A DNA stretch of 64,000 nucleotides from positions 2,108,001 through 2,172,000 of the forward strand of contig CM066915.1 in NCBI GenBank assembly GCA_033964015.1. Reading direction: 5' to 3'. Source of the DNA: Scolanthus callimorphus (taxonomy: Eukaryota > Cnidaria > Anthozoa > Actiniaria > Edwardsiidae). Positions within the stretch are counted from its first letter, which is position 1, and the number at the start of each line of letters is the position of its first letter. Below, piece after piece: positions 51,901-64,000 of this stretch. The notes under the pieces are model-generated. The model was not told the origin of the DNA, did not search any database, and saw nothing but the letters and a program-made list of their open reading frames with translations. Position numbers and translations under genes: made by a program.

Positions 51901-54900
51901 CGCTGAAACAACGGATTTGTATATTTTCATTTCTTGTTTACAAAAACCCCGGCGAGTATAAGACAGAGTTTTTATAGTCAGAAATGGAGATTACTGATAA
52001 AACACCGAGTTAAATTAGCTAAATAGACTTAAATATAATCAAATAAATAAGCAACGCTTCCGATATACTATACTTAGGGCGGGAAATCAGGCGGGGAGGC
52101 TAAATTTGTCGTGTTATCTGACTTGTGATTATTTACTTGAATTTGATAAATAAAGATATATTGAGTTGTCAGCGCGAGCTTGAGCCCTCGAATGTTTTAT
52201 CGATAGGCTTTTAAAAGGTGTGCCTCTATAAACAGTGAAGGCACGAATGCAGAGTGAAGTCGAATTGGGATTAGGATGCAGTAATGTTATTGTTTGTCGA
52301 GCTAAGTCTTGCGCACGTGGCAGATCTGTCAACTCGAAAATCTCTATTGTAGCTCATTTTGAATAAAAACTTTCATAACTTAGCGAAGACGTGCAGCAAA
52401 TGTTGAGCGGAATATTGAGTAAGATTTTAGAACTTGTAACAAGCACATTTTCATACTGGGTGATTTGAACTGAGATTTGCTGGCTACTTTTTCGAGAAAG
52501 ATATATTTTTCTTCTTAGGAACGCACTTGTGAGAGAGAGTAATCGGTGTTTGTGAAGTTACCCGAGATGGCCTCCTAATTAAGTAACAGCTCAGGACGAA
52601 CCACCCACCCATCGTCTGGGTGAAACGGATCGGGCGGAAATGTTCAAGTTATAAAACAAGCCTGGCGCTCATTCCACATCAATATTAGATTATTCTACAA
52701 TGAAACAAACACGTAATTTTTTATCTTTGACACTTCATTAGCAGAAAGAGGGAGGCTTTATCCTACTTCTAAAAATGAAATTATAGTCACGAGGAATCCA
52801 AATTCCAAATCTGGAATGGCCACCTTTGCGATAGGAAAAAAAAACTTACACAGGAAGGAAATGTTATAGAACATTTTGCAGATTAGTTTGAGATGGCTGG
52901 GGTTTTGTGGTTTAAGATATTTTGAACTCGACAAACAATCTTTATGTGAGTGCTGTTAAAACTTCAAGCACGCTTAAATCTTCCCGAATCTTTCCCGTCT
53001 CTCAAAAAAATTACAATAAAAAGTACACGGAACTGAGTCTTACCGGGAATTCCTGCTTTTATCAAGGAAAGCTTCCAAATGCATTTGTTTTTATAAGCCA
53101 ATAAGATCAATAAACGTAATGTTGAAAATTCTTTATACTATGTAAACTAGCTGTAAACACAATATGGATAATAAATATAGGCTATTTGATGGAAGTTTGT
53201 GGTTTTAATCATGGCGCAGACTCACTTTTTAAGTCCCAAAGCACTAATTAGATCTACTGTGTCGAAATTAACAGTTTTCCTTCTTGGTGGGTGTAAGCCC
53301 AAAGAATGCGGGAAATTCACAGCTACAAATAAGATTACGGGGTTCTCGTGAGTGACGCATTCAACAAAAATCAAAAAGAGAAGGAATTAAGGAAATTGTT
53401 AAGTAAATATCACAAAATAAACAGTGAGGTAATGCTAGGGTGACAAATAGGTTTGATTACAAACGCACTAAGAATTTGATAGTTGTATCCATCTGGCGCT
53501 GGATAATATACAACTATTCACCGATTGGGAGATGAACAGCCTAGAAATGTTTGCATTGATTGACACCGAATCTCGCGCGCAACGCGAAACAGTGAATATC
53601 CTCGGATATTCTGAGTTTCAGGAGCCAATCAGAGCGCGCGGAATTGGATATCCACGGATTTGGTGGATACTAATTTAAATACATGCTATTTAGAAGATGT
53701 ATAAACAATAGCCGGACAGTTTAGGGTACAAAAAGCTCTCTTTTTGATGGCGCTACGGGTATAAATCTATATTTATCCTATCTCTGCATAATATTTGCAT
53801 TTTAGCAGCAAATCTTATTTGCTTCCAGCGTGATTTATAGCGCGTGGACTAAAGAGAACCCCATTTGAAGAGTCTAAGATTTGGACCAAAATATGGCCCG
53901 CTAAGAAGCCCGTAAATTCAAATTCAAATACTAAACAATCTCTTAGCTTTTAAAACAACACTCATTTAGGGTGTATTGATCTAGTAACAAACGGATGGTA
54001 TTGGGATTCAAGCTTGAATTTCTTCACAACCTCACAATTTACCACTAATCCCGTCACCCTCATCCTCAAATGACTCCCTCTTTTTCTTTGAGAAACACAA
54101 AATGTTGTTTAAAATATGAATCCCTTAGAAATGAGGTGCACCTACGCAATACGCCCTGCATCTTGAAAGGAATCCTTCCTGAGTGTATAACGGGAGAGGT
54201 TCTCGTCTTCTCGTCGTACTTCCACCGTCGTTCACTTGTCACGGAGAAACTTAAATTTTCCTTGTAATGTAAAAGTTTCACTTGCGTGCATTTAAAACAA
54301 CTAGTACGCGATATGAAGACACATCACTGGAAAAATCCTGGTAGTCTTAGCTCTCGAACTATGCCATGTCCTAAAATCATTCTTACTGAGCTTGCATATG
54401 CGTTGTTCGGAATGTCTAGACATTGAGTGTAGCAAAGGATATGAAACGGGCGGAGAATAAGGAGGAGTCACGTTTAATGGCATAGCTTTGCCAATGCCAG
54501 TTGCACATACAACAACCACTATAGCATCTGAAACCCATTGACAACTTTCCGGACATAATTCCGGCCGGACTTGAGCAAGATAGCGCTCCCAAACGCTAAG
54601 TTAGTGGAACAGACGCGATAGATTTGTTCCAAGACAAGCTACATGTAGACCTTATCAAAGCCTCGTACAACCTGTCGACATACTTATGAGTTAGTAGTCT
54701 AGTAATAGGTCTAATAGCTTATATCTAGGGCAACAGAAACCATCAAACTCGCATTCAGAGGTATTGCTATCGTATCTCTAATACAGGTTATCTTTGATCA
54801 GTTGTACTATATGCTTGTTAGACTTGATATCTTGTTTGATCTGTTGTTTGGACCTTCACAAGAGTGACTATCAGCCCATATTCCTTATCTCTATTGCCCT

Positions 54901-56780
54901 AGTTGAGATCACTATCTGATAAACCATGGGTTGTCAAGTTCTCTAATCCCATCCGTAAGCTTTCATTTATAGCCGGGCCGAAATATCATCCTTGATAGCT
55001 TGTCGTAATAAAAACACGAGAAAATAGAGTGTAATAAAATTGTTGTGGGGAAGGAAGGGAATATCGGTAAATATAGGCACAGTCTACTTATTAAATATCA
55101 CGTGATACGCAATGTGTACTTGGAAATATTTGAACAGCAGTAAACAACAAACAATGCAGCGCTTAACAAAGACACGGAAGATATTGAAGAACGCCAGCAA
55201 ATAAAAAGACACGGTATGATATTGATGAAGAACTGCGCACTGCATGAAAAAAAGACTTAAAGTCAACAGAACAGAGAACTACGCTGTCTTTTAGATCGCG
55301 TTGAAAATCCCAGTTATGCTAAACGGAATCATTTACTAATATTATCACTATCAAAATGCAGCATTCCGTGCATGGGGAATGACGTGAAAAAGATGCTTAA
55401 TAGTTGATTAGTTCCTACATTAAACATCATCTAGCACGGGAAATGATCAAGATTGGGCTTACCAAGACTACTGCACTCTACCGTAAGAGAACATTTGCAC
55501 GTCCAACTGCCTTACTCCAACAACTCCTAACTGGGTTGCGCCCCGTGTGCGCTCAGTTATATGCGTAGATGAGTTATTCCTGAGGTTTTCTTGGCAAGAG
55601 GTTGGGCGTATAGCAACAGTATGTGACCAGGAATGGAACGGGGGGATCGTGTGTGTAGAGATAACCTTCAGACAAGTCGCGCAAAACTGCTGAGTTATAG
55701 TCGTTGCCCATTGAGTGAACAAATAACCAATAATTAGGACGAGTCTGGGTCACAAGCTGGGTGTCACATTTTGCAAGACAGGCATTTTAACAGGTTTAAG
55801 GTGAATAGAGGGCTCGTGTTTTTTGAAACTCCTTGAGTTCTTAGGTAGAAAGAAATCCCTAAAAGGAGGCATTGAAAACAATACCTGGAGAACCAACACC
55901 CCAGGTTGCAAAGTGAGGTCCAAATGCAAGAATAGGAGGACGAAGTTCGTGCAGATTGAAATGATCATATATCTGGGTAAGTTGGAAACTTAGTGCATTG
56001 CTTCATCAGGCTGTATGTCTGTCAAACATGGCTGCGGCTCGCGATATATTGCGACTCATCAGTTGACCATATTGGCCGGATACTAATTCTATTGACTGCC
56101 TTATGTTAACAATTGCTGGATTGTTAGTGTGATGAGGTTTTAAAGACTTTTAAATGTTTGGCAATCTTTTGCACACTTAAAGGATCTATAACCGTTAATG
56201 AACAGACGCACGCGAGCATAGACGAGAAGGAAGATCATACGCTACCGTGGAATCCCGAAAGTATTTAAATTAAATGATAGTTCGTTATCTATAATCGCCG
56301 CAGATGTTTAGCCGAAACTATGACAACCATTCAGCCAATCAGAAAGAAGCTTCAGGGCGTAAATTGTACCGCAGGTTGCAGTTTTAGAGCTGTTTTACAG
56401 TATATCTTTGGGCATTTGGTAGTTTAGTGCCCACCTAGACAAGCATTTCGGTTGACGTGTCTTGCTGATAATTTAGCAACAGAACACACATTTCTATGGT
56501 TGATAATGTGATAAACGCACGCGGGATGTTGGCAGAACACGAGGAAAACTTAAGCTTTTCGAGTTCTCCCAAAATCCCGAGTCCGTTTTATCACATTGTA
56601 AACCAAAAGAAATCTGTGTTATTTTTCTCATCTAAATCTTTCCTGCAGACGGTGGCTGCCACAAACTGTACAAGGTCTATTCTGGATGAAAGTCAGAGCG
56701 CATTTCGCGAAAATATATTTTCGTCTACAACTTTTAAAAATATATTCGCTATGAACTTCAATCTTGGAAAATATAAGCAG
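48928..56780. other. Upstream flank of the Notch ligand, no gene seen
   Basis: About 7.8 kb without a convincing coding exon, RNA gene or large repeat on either strand. Presumably holds the promoter and 5' UTR of the Notch ligand and intergenic DNA. The 120-codon plus frame at 51306-51668 has no recognisable domain. Confidence 0.4.
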
Positions 56781-56784
56781 GTAT

Positions 56785-57190
56785 CTTTTTATTATTTTAT
56801 TTTTATTTATTTATTTATTTATTCAGCTTCGCCCGAGGGCCGGGAAATCCTCACAGAGCGAGGCTCCAATTACGAGGTTCCCTTGTCAGTGTAGTGGTTA
56901 GTAAGTTGTAAGCCCTGCACTGGGGTTAGGCAACTTCCGACGTCCTCGTGGTTCTTTAACGTCCCTCTGGTTCCGGTTAGTGTAGTGCGTGTGAGAGACG
57001 GGACCTACGGTTTAACGTCCTTATCCGAGAAGACGCAAAGGTCTAACCACTTGCAGATGTTAGAGCAAAGGCAGCACCTTCTCCTCAATTATTAGAAAAA
57101 GACCCTGAGTGTTGGCCCGGCCGGGGTTTGAACTCCCAACCTCCCGCACATAAGCCCGGCGCTCTACCACTGCGCTAACCGGTCGTCGGC
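56785..57190 (-). mobile_element. Full-length tRNA-derived SINE
   Basis: On the minus strand it begins with a tRNA-like head: A box TTAGCGCAGTGGTAG (57164-57178) and B box GAGTTCAAACC (57125-57135). The family body follows (TCTCGGATAAGGACGTTAAA… ACTAACCGGAACCAGAGG) and ends in an (AAAT)n tail at 56785-56825. The two Pol III promoter boxes are about 30 bp apart, as in tRNA genes. The fragment at 10440 shares the body. Confidence 0.85.
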
Positions 57191-57343
57191 AATATGTACG
57201 CATTATCAGATCTCCATTAGCGTTAATACTTTCAATAATATCTGGACCCCTTCCTTGACAGATCAACCCCGAGCAAAAAAAAAAGTTGATGGTATTTTTG
57301 ATCGAAACTCCGTTAATCATATTGAAGTCAGTTGGACTAAGTG

Positions 57344-57513
57344 TTAACGAAGTTTCAGGAAATTCGTTGGAAGCAAAGTGCCTATTTTAGAAAAATAGGC
57401 CAAAAACACGACTAAAACTCTAAAATAGGCGTGCCATGTATAACGAAGTTTCAGGAAATTCGTTGGAAGCAAAAAAACACGACTAAAACTCTAAAATAGG
57501 CGTGCCATGTATT
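57344..57513. repeat. Direct duplication, ~75-95-bp units
   Basis: TAACGAAGTTTCAGGAAATT…AAACACGACTAAAACTCTAA occurs twice; the second copy lacks a short inner part present in the first (…GTGCCTATTTTAGAAAAATA…). Confidence 0.8.
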
Positions 57514-57519
57514 ATTCTC

Positions 57520-59340
57520 TGCTATTTTCGACACGCTTTCGGCTATATGCAACGTAGAACGTGTCCCCGGGTATTACAGGTTACAAGGTGATATATGAAC
57601 TTTGCGAATCGTCCCATACTAATAAGGGGGCAGTTACTGTTCAGCCGCGCCCATCTGGCGTCTGGATGTAGTAACCCTGTGCCGCGCGCAGCATTTCAAC
57701 GCGTGGACGTTTTTGTTTTTACTAAAGATGTTTTTACAATACCAAAAGATATCAATTTCCTGGACCTATTTTTATTTGGTTTTCGGAGAGCGAGGCTTTG
57801 TTTACATATTGATCTATTCAAGCTGATTCCTTGCTCTCAAATTAGCCAATCATAACGATTTGTGCATCGTCTAGCGTTCCAAACAGATTATAAAAAAATA
57901 CTGCAATTGAGCATAGAACGTTTCCATCTCCCCAGATAATCTTGTCCTATGTAAATTGGGTTTGATCTGAGTGACGATTAAATCTAGTTCTTGCTTCTTG
58001 AAATAGTAAGTAAGAACGGAAAACAAGACTAGAACTGGAATCTCTCGTTAGACCTACAATCGTTTCGTTTGACCAACAATCATTTGCGCACTGGGAGGTC
58101 AAAGCAGCTGGTTCGCCTTCTCTCTGGTTCCAGTCTTAGGCAAACTAGGCATACTAAGTCTCATTCTCTAAAAATACCATTTTGCAAAACAGAATCACAT
58201 AGGTTATCTTTCTTCCCCAGGACTATAAAAAATGGAACACCATCGCAGTATCTCTGTTTGAACAAGCAGAAGGGAGACATACTGTTTTTAGAACTCTACT
58301 ATCTTCTCTAAAATAACTCTGACCGCCGGCTGCCTACAGGGAAATAAATAGCTTCCAAAGCAGCCAGCCACTTTACACATACAGCTAGTTCATATTTCTT
58401 GAGCATATCAACTTGGGAATATTAACGGGACCTTACGTAAATACACGAAACGAAGACAATAGCTCTAATGATGTATTTCTTACGACGTTATAAATTGCAT
58501 CTAGAAGGAAAGAAGGAAAACTTTCCAGGCCAGAGAAACCATTAACTCTGGGATAGCAAGCCAATGAGCTGGGTCAATATATGACTGTGGCAACGCCTTT
58601 AGATAAAAACGGTGCTTTCAATCTTACTACAGAAGTCACAAAAAAATGCTCTTATGCTAACATGCTTTTAAGGTTGGTAGACCTCAAAGGACCCCAAATG
58701 AGAGAAAAGAAATACAAAAGACGCTTCTTTAACTGTGGTTAAAGCTAATCCTCTCCCGTGAAGAGTTTAAGTAGAGTCTTTTACTTAGATAATAGCCCAA
58801 TTAATTCAAATCTTCATAAGACCATAGAGACACTTTGCCTTAGGGCAATATGTAGATGGTCCCAGTGGGTTTTTGCTCAGTTTTTCAAAATATAAGTCTG
58901 CATATCAATAGTAGAAATGCCCATACCAAACAATAATGTATCCTGAATCATAGTCACCCATGCTTCGTGTTTCATGTTGTTTTATTCGGTAGGGCGGATC
59001 TCATACGGCTGTAGTGAAACCAATCGCAACGTGATAACAGAAATTCTGAATCAAAACCTATAGAAGAGTATTCGTAAAGGGTCTTTAAGGGCTGACCGCA
59101 CCTTGAGAGTTGGCTGCGAGGTCTGTTTTTTTTTATAATGATATGAATCATCTGAGAAGAATTTATGGAATACTGCACACTGAGCTTGCTAGATTATTTG
59201 ACCACGTAGGTGAATATGTCACCTTTTGGCATTGTCACACCTTAACGAACAATTTGTGTTGCGAAGACTAAAGACTAAATGACTTATTTACTAGGCTACA
59301 GGCTACAGCTCTTTTAAATCCTCTGTCGGTATCTCCTTAT
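57520..59340. other. Spacer, no gene seen
   Basis: Unique AT-rich sequence with no exon or repeat recognised. Confidence 0.4.
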
Positions 59341-59345
59341 ACACC

Positions 59346-59562
59346 AAATCGGCTAACGGTGTTTACATCTTGTTGCCACCCAATTCAGATCATGTGATGA
59401 TTCCTTTGGGTGGTTACAATTTGTCAAATTGTCCTCACTCATCGAGTGCACGAGTGTACATAGCTACATGTAAGTGCAGAACGAACAAAAGTATCCACCC
59501 AAAGGAATCATCACATGATCAACAAGATGTCAACAAGATGTAAACACCGTTAGCCGATTTGG
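59346..59562. mobile_element. Near-perfect palindromic MITE
   Basis: AAATCGGCTAACGGTGTTTA…CATCTTGTTG is perfectly inverted at the other end over 30 bp, and a second perfect 26-bp pair (GATCATGTGATGATTCCTTT and complement) lies inside. One arm has gained a duplicated CAACAAGATGT. Confidence 0.8.
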
Positions 59563-59574
59563 TCGTTTGTTTAC

Positions 59575-59975
59575 ATGACGTTACAAGACGAATTACGTGT
59601 AAAAATCTCGAAATAACAATCTATAAACAAATTCTAATTCTTCATTCACCGAGTTTAATCAAAACTTCTGCACTACATTCACTAAATCAGCCGATGGAAA
59701 TGGATTCCTTTGATTACTTGGTACTTTACTAGGCTGATAAAATGGCGGCCAACTAAGGCTCTTTAAAGAGTCTCAGTCAGCCGCGATTTTGTCAGCCTAG
59801 CAACAAAACCGAGTTCGAGAAAGCATCCATTTCCATCGGTTGATTTAGGGAATGTGGTGCGATATTTTCGATTGAATTCGGTGAATGAAGTATAAAACTT
59901 TGTATGTAGATGGCTATTTTGAAATTTCTACACGCAATTATGCTCTTAATATCGGACGAAAGCTATAACAAAGGA
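59575..59975. repeat. Dispersed repeat family A, inverted pair
   Basis: One copy on the plus strand (59575-59770) and one on the minus strand (59770-59975) meet head to head around GGCTCTTTAAAGAG. Blocks AATCAGCCGATGGAAATGGA and complement are visible in both. Whether this is the complete foldback element and the single copies are halves is open. Confidence 0.65.
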
Positions 59976-60224
59976 GTGGCTAGCTATGGCTCTTTAGGGA
60001 GCAGCTAATGGTCGCCATTTCAAGTCATGTGAAGTCAGGAATAAAGTATTGTATTCTGTGGGATTCCATGCGAAGTCAGATTGAGAATAATCTTCATTGT
60101 TGAAGCGGCGGTAGACTTTCAAATTTGATACTTTTAACTAATTGTTTCAGTAAAATGCCGCAAACCCCGCTGGAGGTCTTAGCTAAGGCGTTTTAACTAG
60201 TACGGGTAGTATAGTCATTGGTCA

Positions 60225-60926
60225 TTAAGGTTACTGAGAACCTTCGCGCACGTGTTCGAAAAAAAAATCATACACGTCCTTAGTTTAATCAAAATATGTC
60301 AACCTGTATATCGCTGGAAAGCTTATAGAATGGACTAGCGGGCTATGGCAAAAAGAAATCACTTATCGATACCTGTAATTTTTTTTAAAGCATTGATTAA
60401 ATATTTTGGTGCGACATTTTCACGAGCTAACGCTGTCGAACTGCTGGACCATGACTCCCAAGTAACATGTTGTTTTAATCCTTAAAGGTGTTTCTGAAAA
60501 ACCGTGTCTGCGATTTTTTAATTTTGTTCAGTTCAAAAGTTATGCATTTTTGAAATTTTTAGAGCGTGAAAATTCTACAAAATTTGACCTTTGGAATTCA
60601 AAAGTTCGATAACTTTTGAAGAAAGCAAAATTTTAAAAAACGCAGACACGGTTTTTGAGAAACACCTTTAAGGATTAAAACAATGTGTTACTTGGGGATC
60701 AAGGTCGAGCAGTTCGACAGCGTTATCTCTTGAAAACTCACACCCGAAGTTTTAATAAAACCTTTAAAAAAAATTTAATTATGAAACAATTATTTCTTTT
60801 TGCCATAGTTCGCTAGTCCATTCTATAAGCTTTCTAACGATATATAGGTTGACATGTTTTGGTTAAACTAAGGACGTGTATGATTTTTTTTCCGAACACG
60901 TGCGCGAAGGTTCTCAGTAACCTTAA
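60225..60926. mobile_element. 0.7-kb TTAA foldback element
   Basis: Ends TTAAGGTTACTGAGAACC and GGTTCTCAGTAACCTTAA, and the inverted similarity extends nearly to the centre, with indels (for example CTATAAGCTTTC/GAAAGCTTATAG and GTGTCTGCG/CGCAGACAC). There is no coding frame. TTAA target sites suggest piggyBac-type mobilisation. Confidence 0.8.
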
Positions 60927-60929
60927 GTA

Positions 60930-61990
60930 AGAATGTGTAGTATTTATTTTCCTGAACAGTTTTAAACAATACTAAGCTAAGGTGAAGAGATATTGTTTCT
61001 TTTCATGGTCTATTGTTTTTGTTTAGAAATTACTCTACCGTACTTGATAGCATGCAAAAAACGATTATGATTGGTTCGAGAGAAAATTTGAAGAACATAT
61101 TTCTTATAAGAATGTTACTTCCAAATATCTAGTAACTTGAGGCACCTTAAAATACAACGGCCCAAGACAGCCAAGAGTTGAGTGAATGACGATGAACTTG
61201 TGCGAAGAAGAAAGTTTTTCTCTAAGACTGCTGTAGGTATATTTTGACTTCAAACCAAGAAACATTTACAAAATTAAATGTTCTCATGTTTGCTCCAGCC
61301 TGACTTATTGTTCTAAATAGTACGTGTTTTGCAAAGTTTCAGCTTCAACGTTCTGATAAACGTGGCTCTTATTTAAAAATAGTGTATTATACCAAAATAA
61401 AAGTTACGAGCACTTGAGTTAATCATGATTAGTTCTTAACAACCTGCTCAGTGTCCCGAAGCGTTTACACAAACTTTTGAGAAAACTAAAGAAATGATAT
61501 AAGAAAGCTGTCACACATTCCTGGAACAGCGAGTAAGCGCCGTCGTTTGTGAAATGTTGTGCTACGGTCACATTAAGCGAAGGTGGCCTTTTTTCGTTGC
61601 AGTACATAAATCCGATAGTAAGCTGCAATGTTTTGCAGGGTTTTTATAGCGACTACTTGTACGAGAAATAGGCTGATTTGGCTCGTCTAAACACGAGCAA
61701 ATGGCCTTTTTATGGAACAGAATACCTGCCCGTGAAAGTTAAAATAACACAAACACAGAAGAATTAAAGAAAGCAAAGTTCCGCCTGTAAAAGGCAATAC
61801 AAAAACCACCAAAGCAGTGTATACTTTCATAGCATTTGATCAGATGGACAGGAGCCTAAGAAAGCTAGAATGTAAATTATAATTGAAAATTATTATTAAA
61901 CAATAAAGACCCTTCGAGAGGGAGGTAAAGGTTTGCGCTACTATAATCAGCGTTTATCAAAATAACCAAGTAGAATTTTCAAACGAAAAA
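60930..61990. other. Spacer, no gene seen
   Basis: AT-rich sequence between a foldback element and the satellite array; nothing recognised. Confidence 0.4.
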
Positions 61991-63445
61991 GAGCAGTTTT
62001 ACGGGGAGAAAGGAAGGTGAACTGATACTTAAAGGAGCAACAAAGCTAGCTAAACACTCCCTGTTTTTTACTATAACGCTAAGGAATTTTTTCTCATGCT
62101 TACAACTTCAAAGCTAATTTGCACAGCGAGAGCCGTATTAAGCAAAACATTCAATGCGAAAAAGAGCAAAGTTTTACCCGGAGAAAGTATAAAGTAAAAC
62201 CGTAAGTAAAGGAGCAACAAAGCTAGCCAAACACTCCCTGTTTTTTACTACAACGCCAAGGAATAAATACATGCTTACAATTCAAAGCTAATTTGCAAAA
62301 CATTCACGCCAAAAAGAGCAAAGTTTTACCCAGAGAAAGTAAAGCAAAACCATAAGCAAGGCTAGCTAAACACTCCTGTTTTTTACTACAACGCCAAGGA
62401 ATAAATACATGCTTACAATTCAAAGCTAATTTGCAAAACATTCACGCCAAAAAGAGCACAGTTTTACCCGGAGAAAGTAAAGCAAAACCATAAGCAAAGG
62501 ACCAACAAAGCTAACTAAACACTCCCTGTTTTTTACTACAACGCCAAGGAATAAATACATGCTTACAATTCAAAGCTAATTTGCAAAACATTCACGCCAA
62601 AAAGAGCAAAGTTTTACCCGGAGAAAGTAAAGCAAAACCATAAGCAAAGGACCAACAAAGCTAACTAAACACTCCCTGTTTTTTACTACAACGCCAAGGA
62701 ATAAATACATGCTTACAATTCAAAGCTAATTTGCAAAACATTAACGCCAAAAAGAGAAAAGTTTTACCCGGAGAAAGTAAAGCAAAACCATAAGCAAAGG
62801 ACCAACAAAGCTAACTAAACACTCCCTGTTTTTACTACAACGCCAAGGAATAAATACATGCTTACAATTCAAAGCTAATTTGCAAAACATTAACGCCAAA
62901 AAGAGCAAAGTTTTACCCGGAGAAAGTAAAGCAAAACCGTAAGTAAAGGAGCAACAAAGCTAGGCTAAACACTCCCTGTTATTGCTACAACGCCAAGTAA
63001 TAAATACATGCTTACAATTCAAAGCTAATTTGCAAAACATTCACGCCAAAAAGAGCAAAGTTTTACCCGGAGAAAGTAAAGTAAAACCGTAAGTAAAGGA
63101 GCAACAAAGCTAACTAAACACTCCCTGTTTTTACTACAACGCCAAGGAATAAATACATGCTTACAATTCAAAGCTAATTTGCAAAACATTGACGCCAAAA
63201 AGAGCAAAGTTTTACCCGGAGAAAGTAAAGTAAAACCATAAGCAAAGGAGCAACAAAGCTAGCTAAACACTCCCTGTTAAATACATGCTTACAATTCAAA
63301 GCTAATTTGCAAAACATTCACGCCAAAAAGAGTAAAACCATAAGCAAAGGAACAACAAACACTCCTTGTTTTTTACTACAACGCCAAGGAATAAATACAT
63401 GCTTACAATTCAAAGCTAATTTGCACAGCGAGAGCCGTATTAAAT
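61991..63445. repeat. Satellite array, ~150-bp units, about nine copies
   Basis: The GTTTTACCCGGAGAAAGTAA motif recurs at 62171, 62323, 62461, 62611, 62761, 62910, 63060 and 63209, mostly spaced 149-150 bp. Each unit also has AAACACTCCCTGTTTTT, ACTACAACGCCAAGGAATAA and ATGCTTACAATTCAAAGCTA. The first and last units are longer or more diverged and share GCACAGCGAGAGCCGTATTA, marking the borders. Confidence 0.9.
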
Positions 63446-64000
63446 CAAATCCCAGGGGCTCAAATATACGATATCAAACAAAACAAGGCATAGTAAAGTG
63501 AAATACTCATTGTAAGTCATTGTACACAAGTGACTTGGCACCTGATGATTAGGTCATTCAATCAATCCCTGCGGACAAAATATTGTTATTCCAATAAAAA
63601 CAATATAACCACCTGTGGGAAACTTTCAAATACTCTATCCTACGCACGAGAGTGTATGCCATTTCTAACAACATTAGTTCCAGCAAAGAAGCAGTTTACT
63701 ACACTTTAAGAGGGTTTTTTTGCTGAGTTTTTAGCGTAGTTTTGAGTCATCTTTAGCACGCGTACGGCTTGCACAGGCCATGGATGTGTGACTTTGCACG
63801 CGTTCTAGGTTTGCACATGCGCATAATAAAAGTGTTTTCCCGCCATTTGTGATCCCAACGCGCGACACTGAACACTACAAGCACACTTTCTCGATTAACA
63901 ACAGCACGAATTTGAACAAATAAACACTCGGTTTTCTTTTTATTACTCAGGCAAATGCCCTAATGTGAATTAGTAATGATATAAGTATCATTTCCTTGAT
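63446..64000. other. Right-edge sequence, no gene seen
   Basis: Unique sequence after the satellite array; no exon or RNA gene was recognised before the window ends. Confidence 0.4.

Noticed and set aside
57112..57187. Functional tRNA gene on the minus strand
   Set aside because: A and B boxes are present, but the cloverleaf is degenerate and it is continuous with a SINE body and tail.

Overview
This window reads as animal nuclear DNA, most likely from a cnidarian such as a stony coral or sea anemone. The evidence for an animal is a multi-exon Notch ligand with MNNL, DSL and EGF domains, C1 (diacylglycerol-binding) domains split by classical GT-AG introns, and large non-coding gaps packed with AT-rich DNA and small inverted-repeat transposons. 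The cnidarian placement is inferred from the mix of gene and repeat types and was not tested. No bacterial-style operons, CRISPR arrays or rRNA genes were seen.

Layout. (1) 1-1.1 kb, minus strand: two exons with matching phase of a small membrane protein that runs off the left edge. (2) 3.7-17.4 kb, minus strand: two complete C1 zinc-finger modules of protein kinase C type. Each is built from three exons with the same phases and a 32-nt middle exon; they may be two domains of one gene or two tandem genes. (3) 7.5-16.8 kb: LINE remnants (8.3-9.3, 10.7-11.3 and 14.9-15.2 kb), a SINE fragment and several foldback elements, lying in the introns or spacers of the C1 gene(s). (4) 19.3-21.4 kb: a weak candidate gene, a 410-bp tandem duplication, then a 344-bp perfect tandem duplication in which each unit carries a consensus type I hammerhead ribozyme. 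This looks like an animal retrozyme and is the most unusual item in the window. (5) 21.6-31.2 kb: inverted-repeat elements, some nested two or three deep, and minisatellites, with only weak coding signals. (6) 31.4-48.9 kb, minus strand: a complete Delta/Jagged-type Notch ligand assembled here from eleven exons whose splice phases agree throughout (528 codons to the first stop). One intron uses a GC donor, and a second conserved-looking cytoplasmic segment lies one base out of frame. Its introns carry many non-autonomous elements flanked by TTAA. (7) 49-61.9 kb: no convincing gene; a full-length tRNA-derived SINE, palindromic elements and a 0.7-kb TTAA foldback. (8) 62.0-63.4 kb: a ~150-bp satellite array.

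How the parts relate. The Notch ligand acts in contact-dependent signalling at the cell surface, and the C1 protein(s) presumably respond to diacylglycerol at membranes; nothing links them functionally. Much of the remaining sequence is explained by mobile elements: TTAA-flanked piggyBac-like MITEs, TA-flanked MITEs, LINEs, a SINE and the retrozyme. All gene models are manual reading-frame and splice-site reconstructions without transcript evidence.
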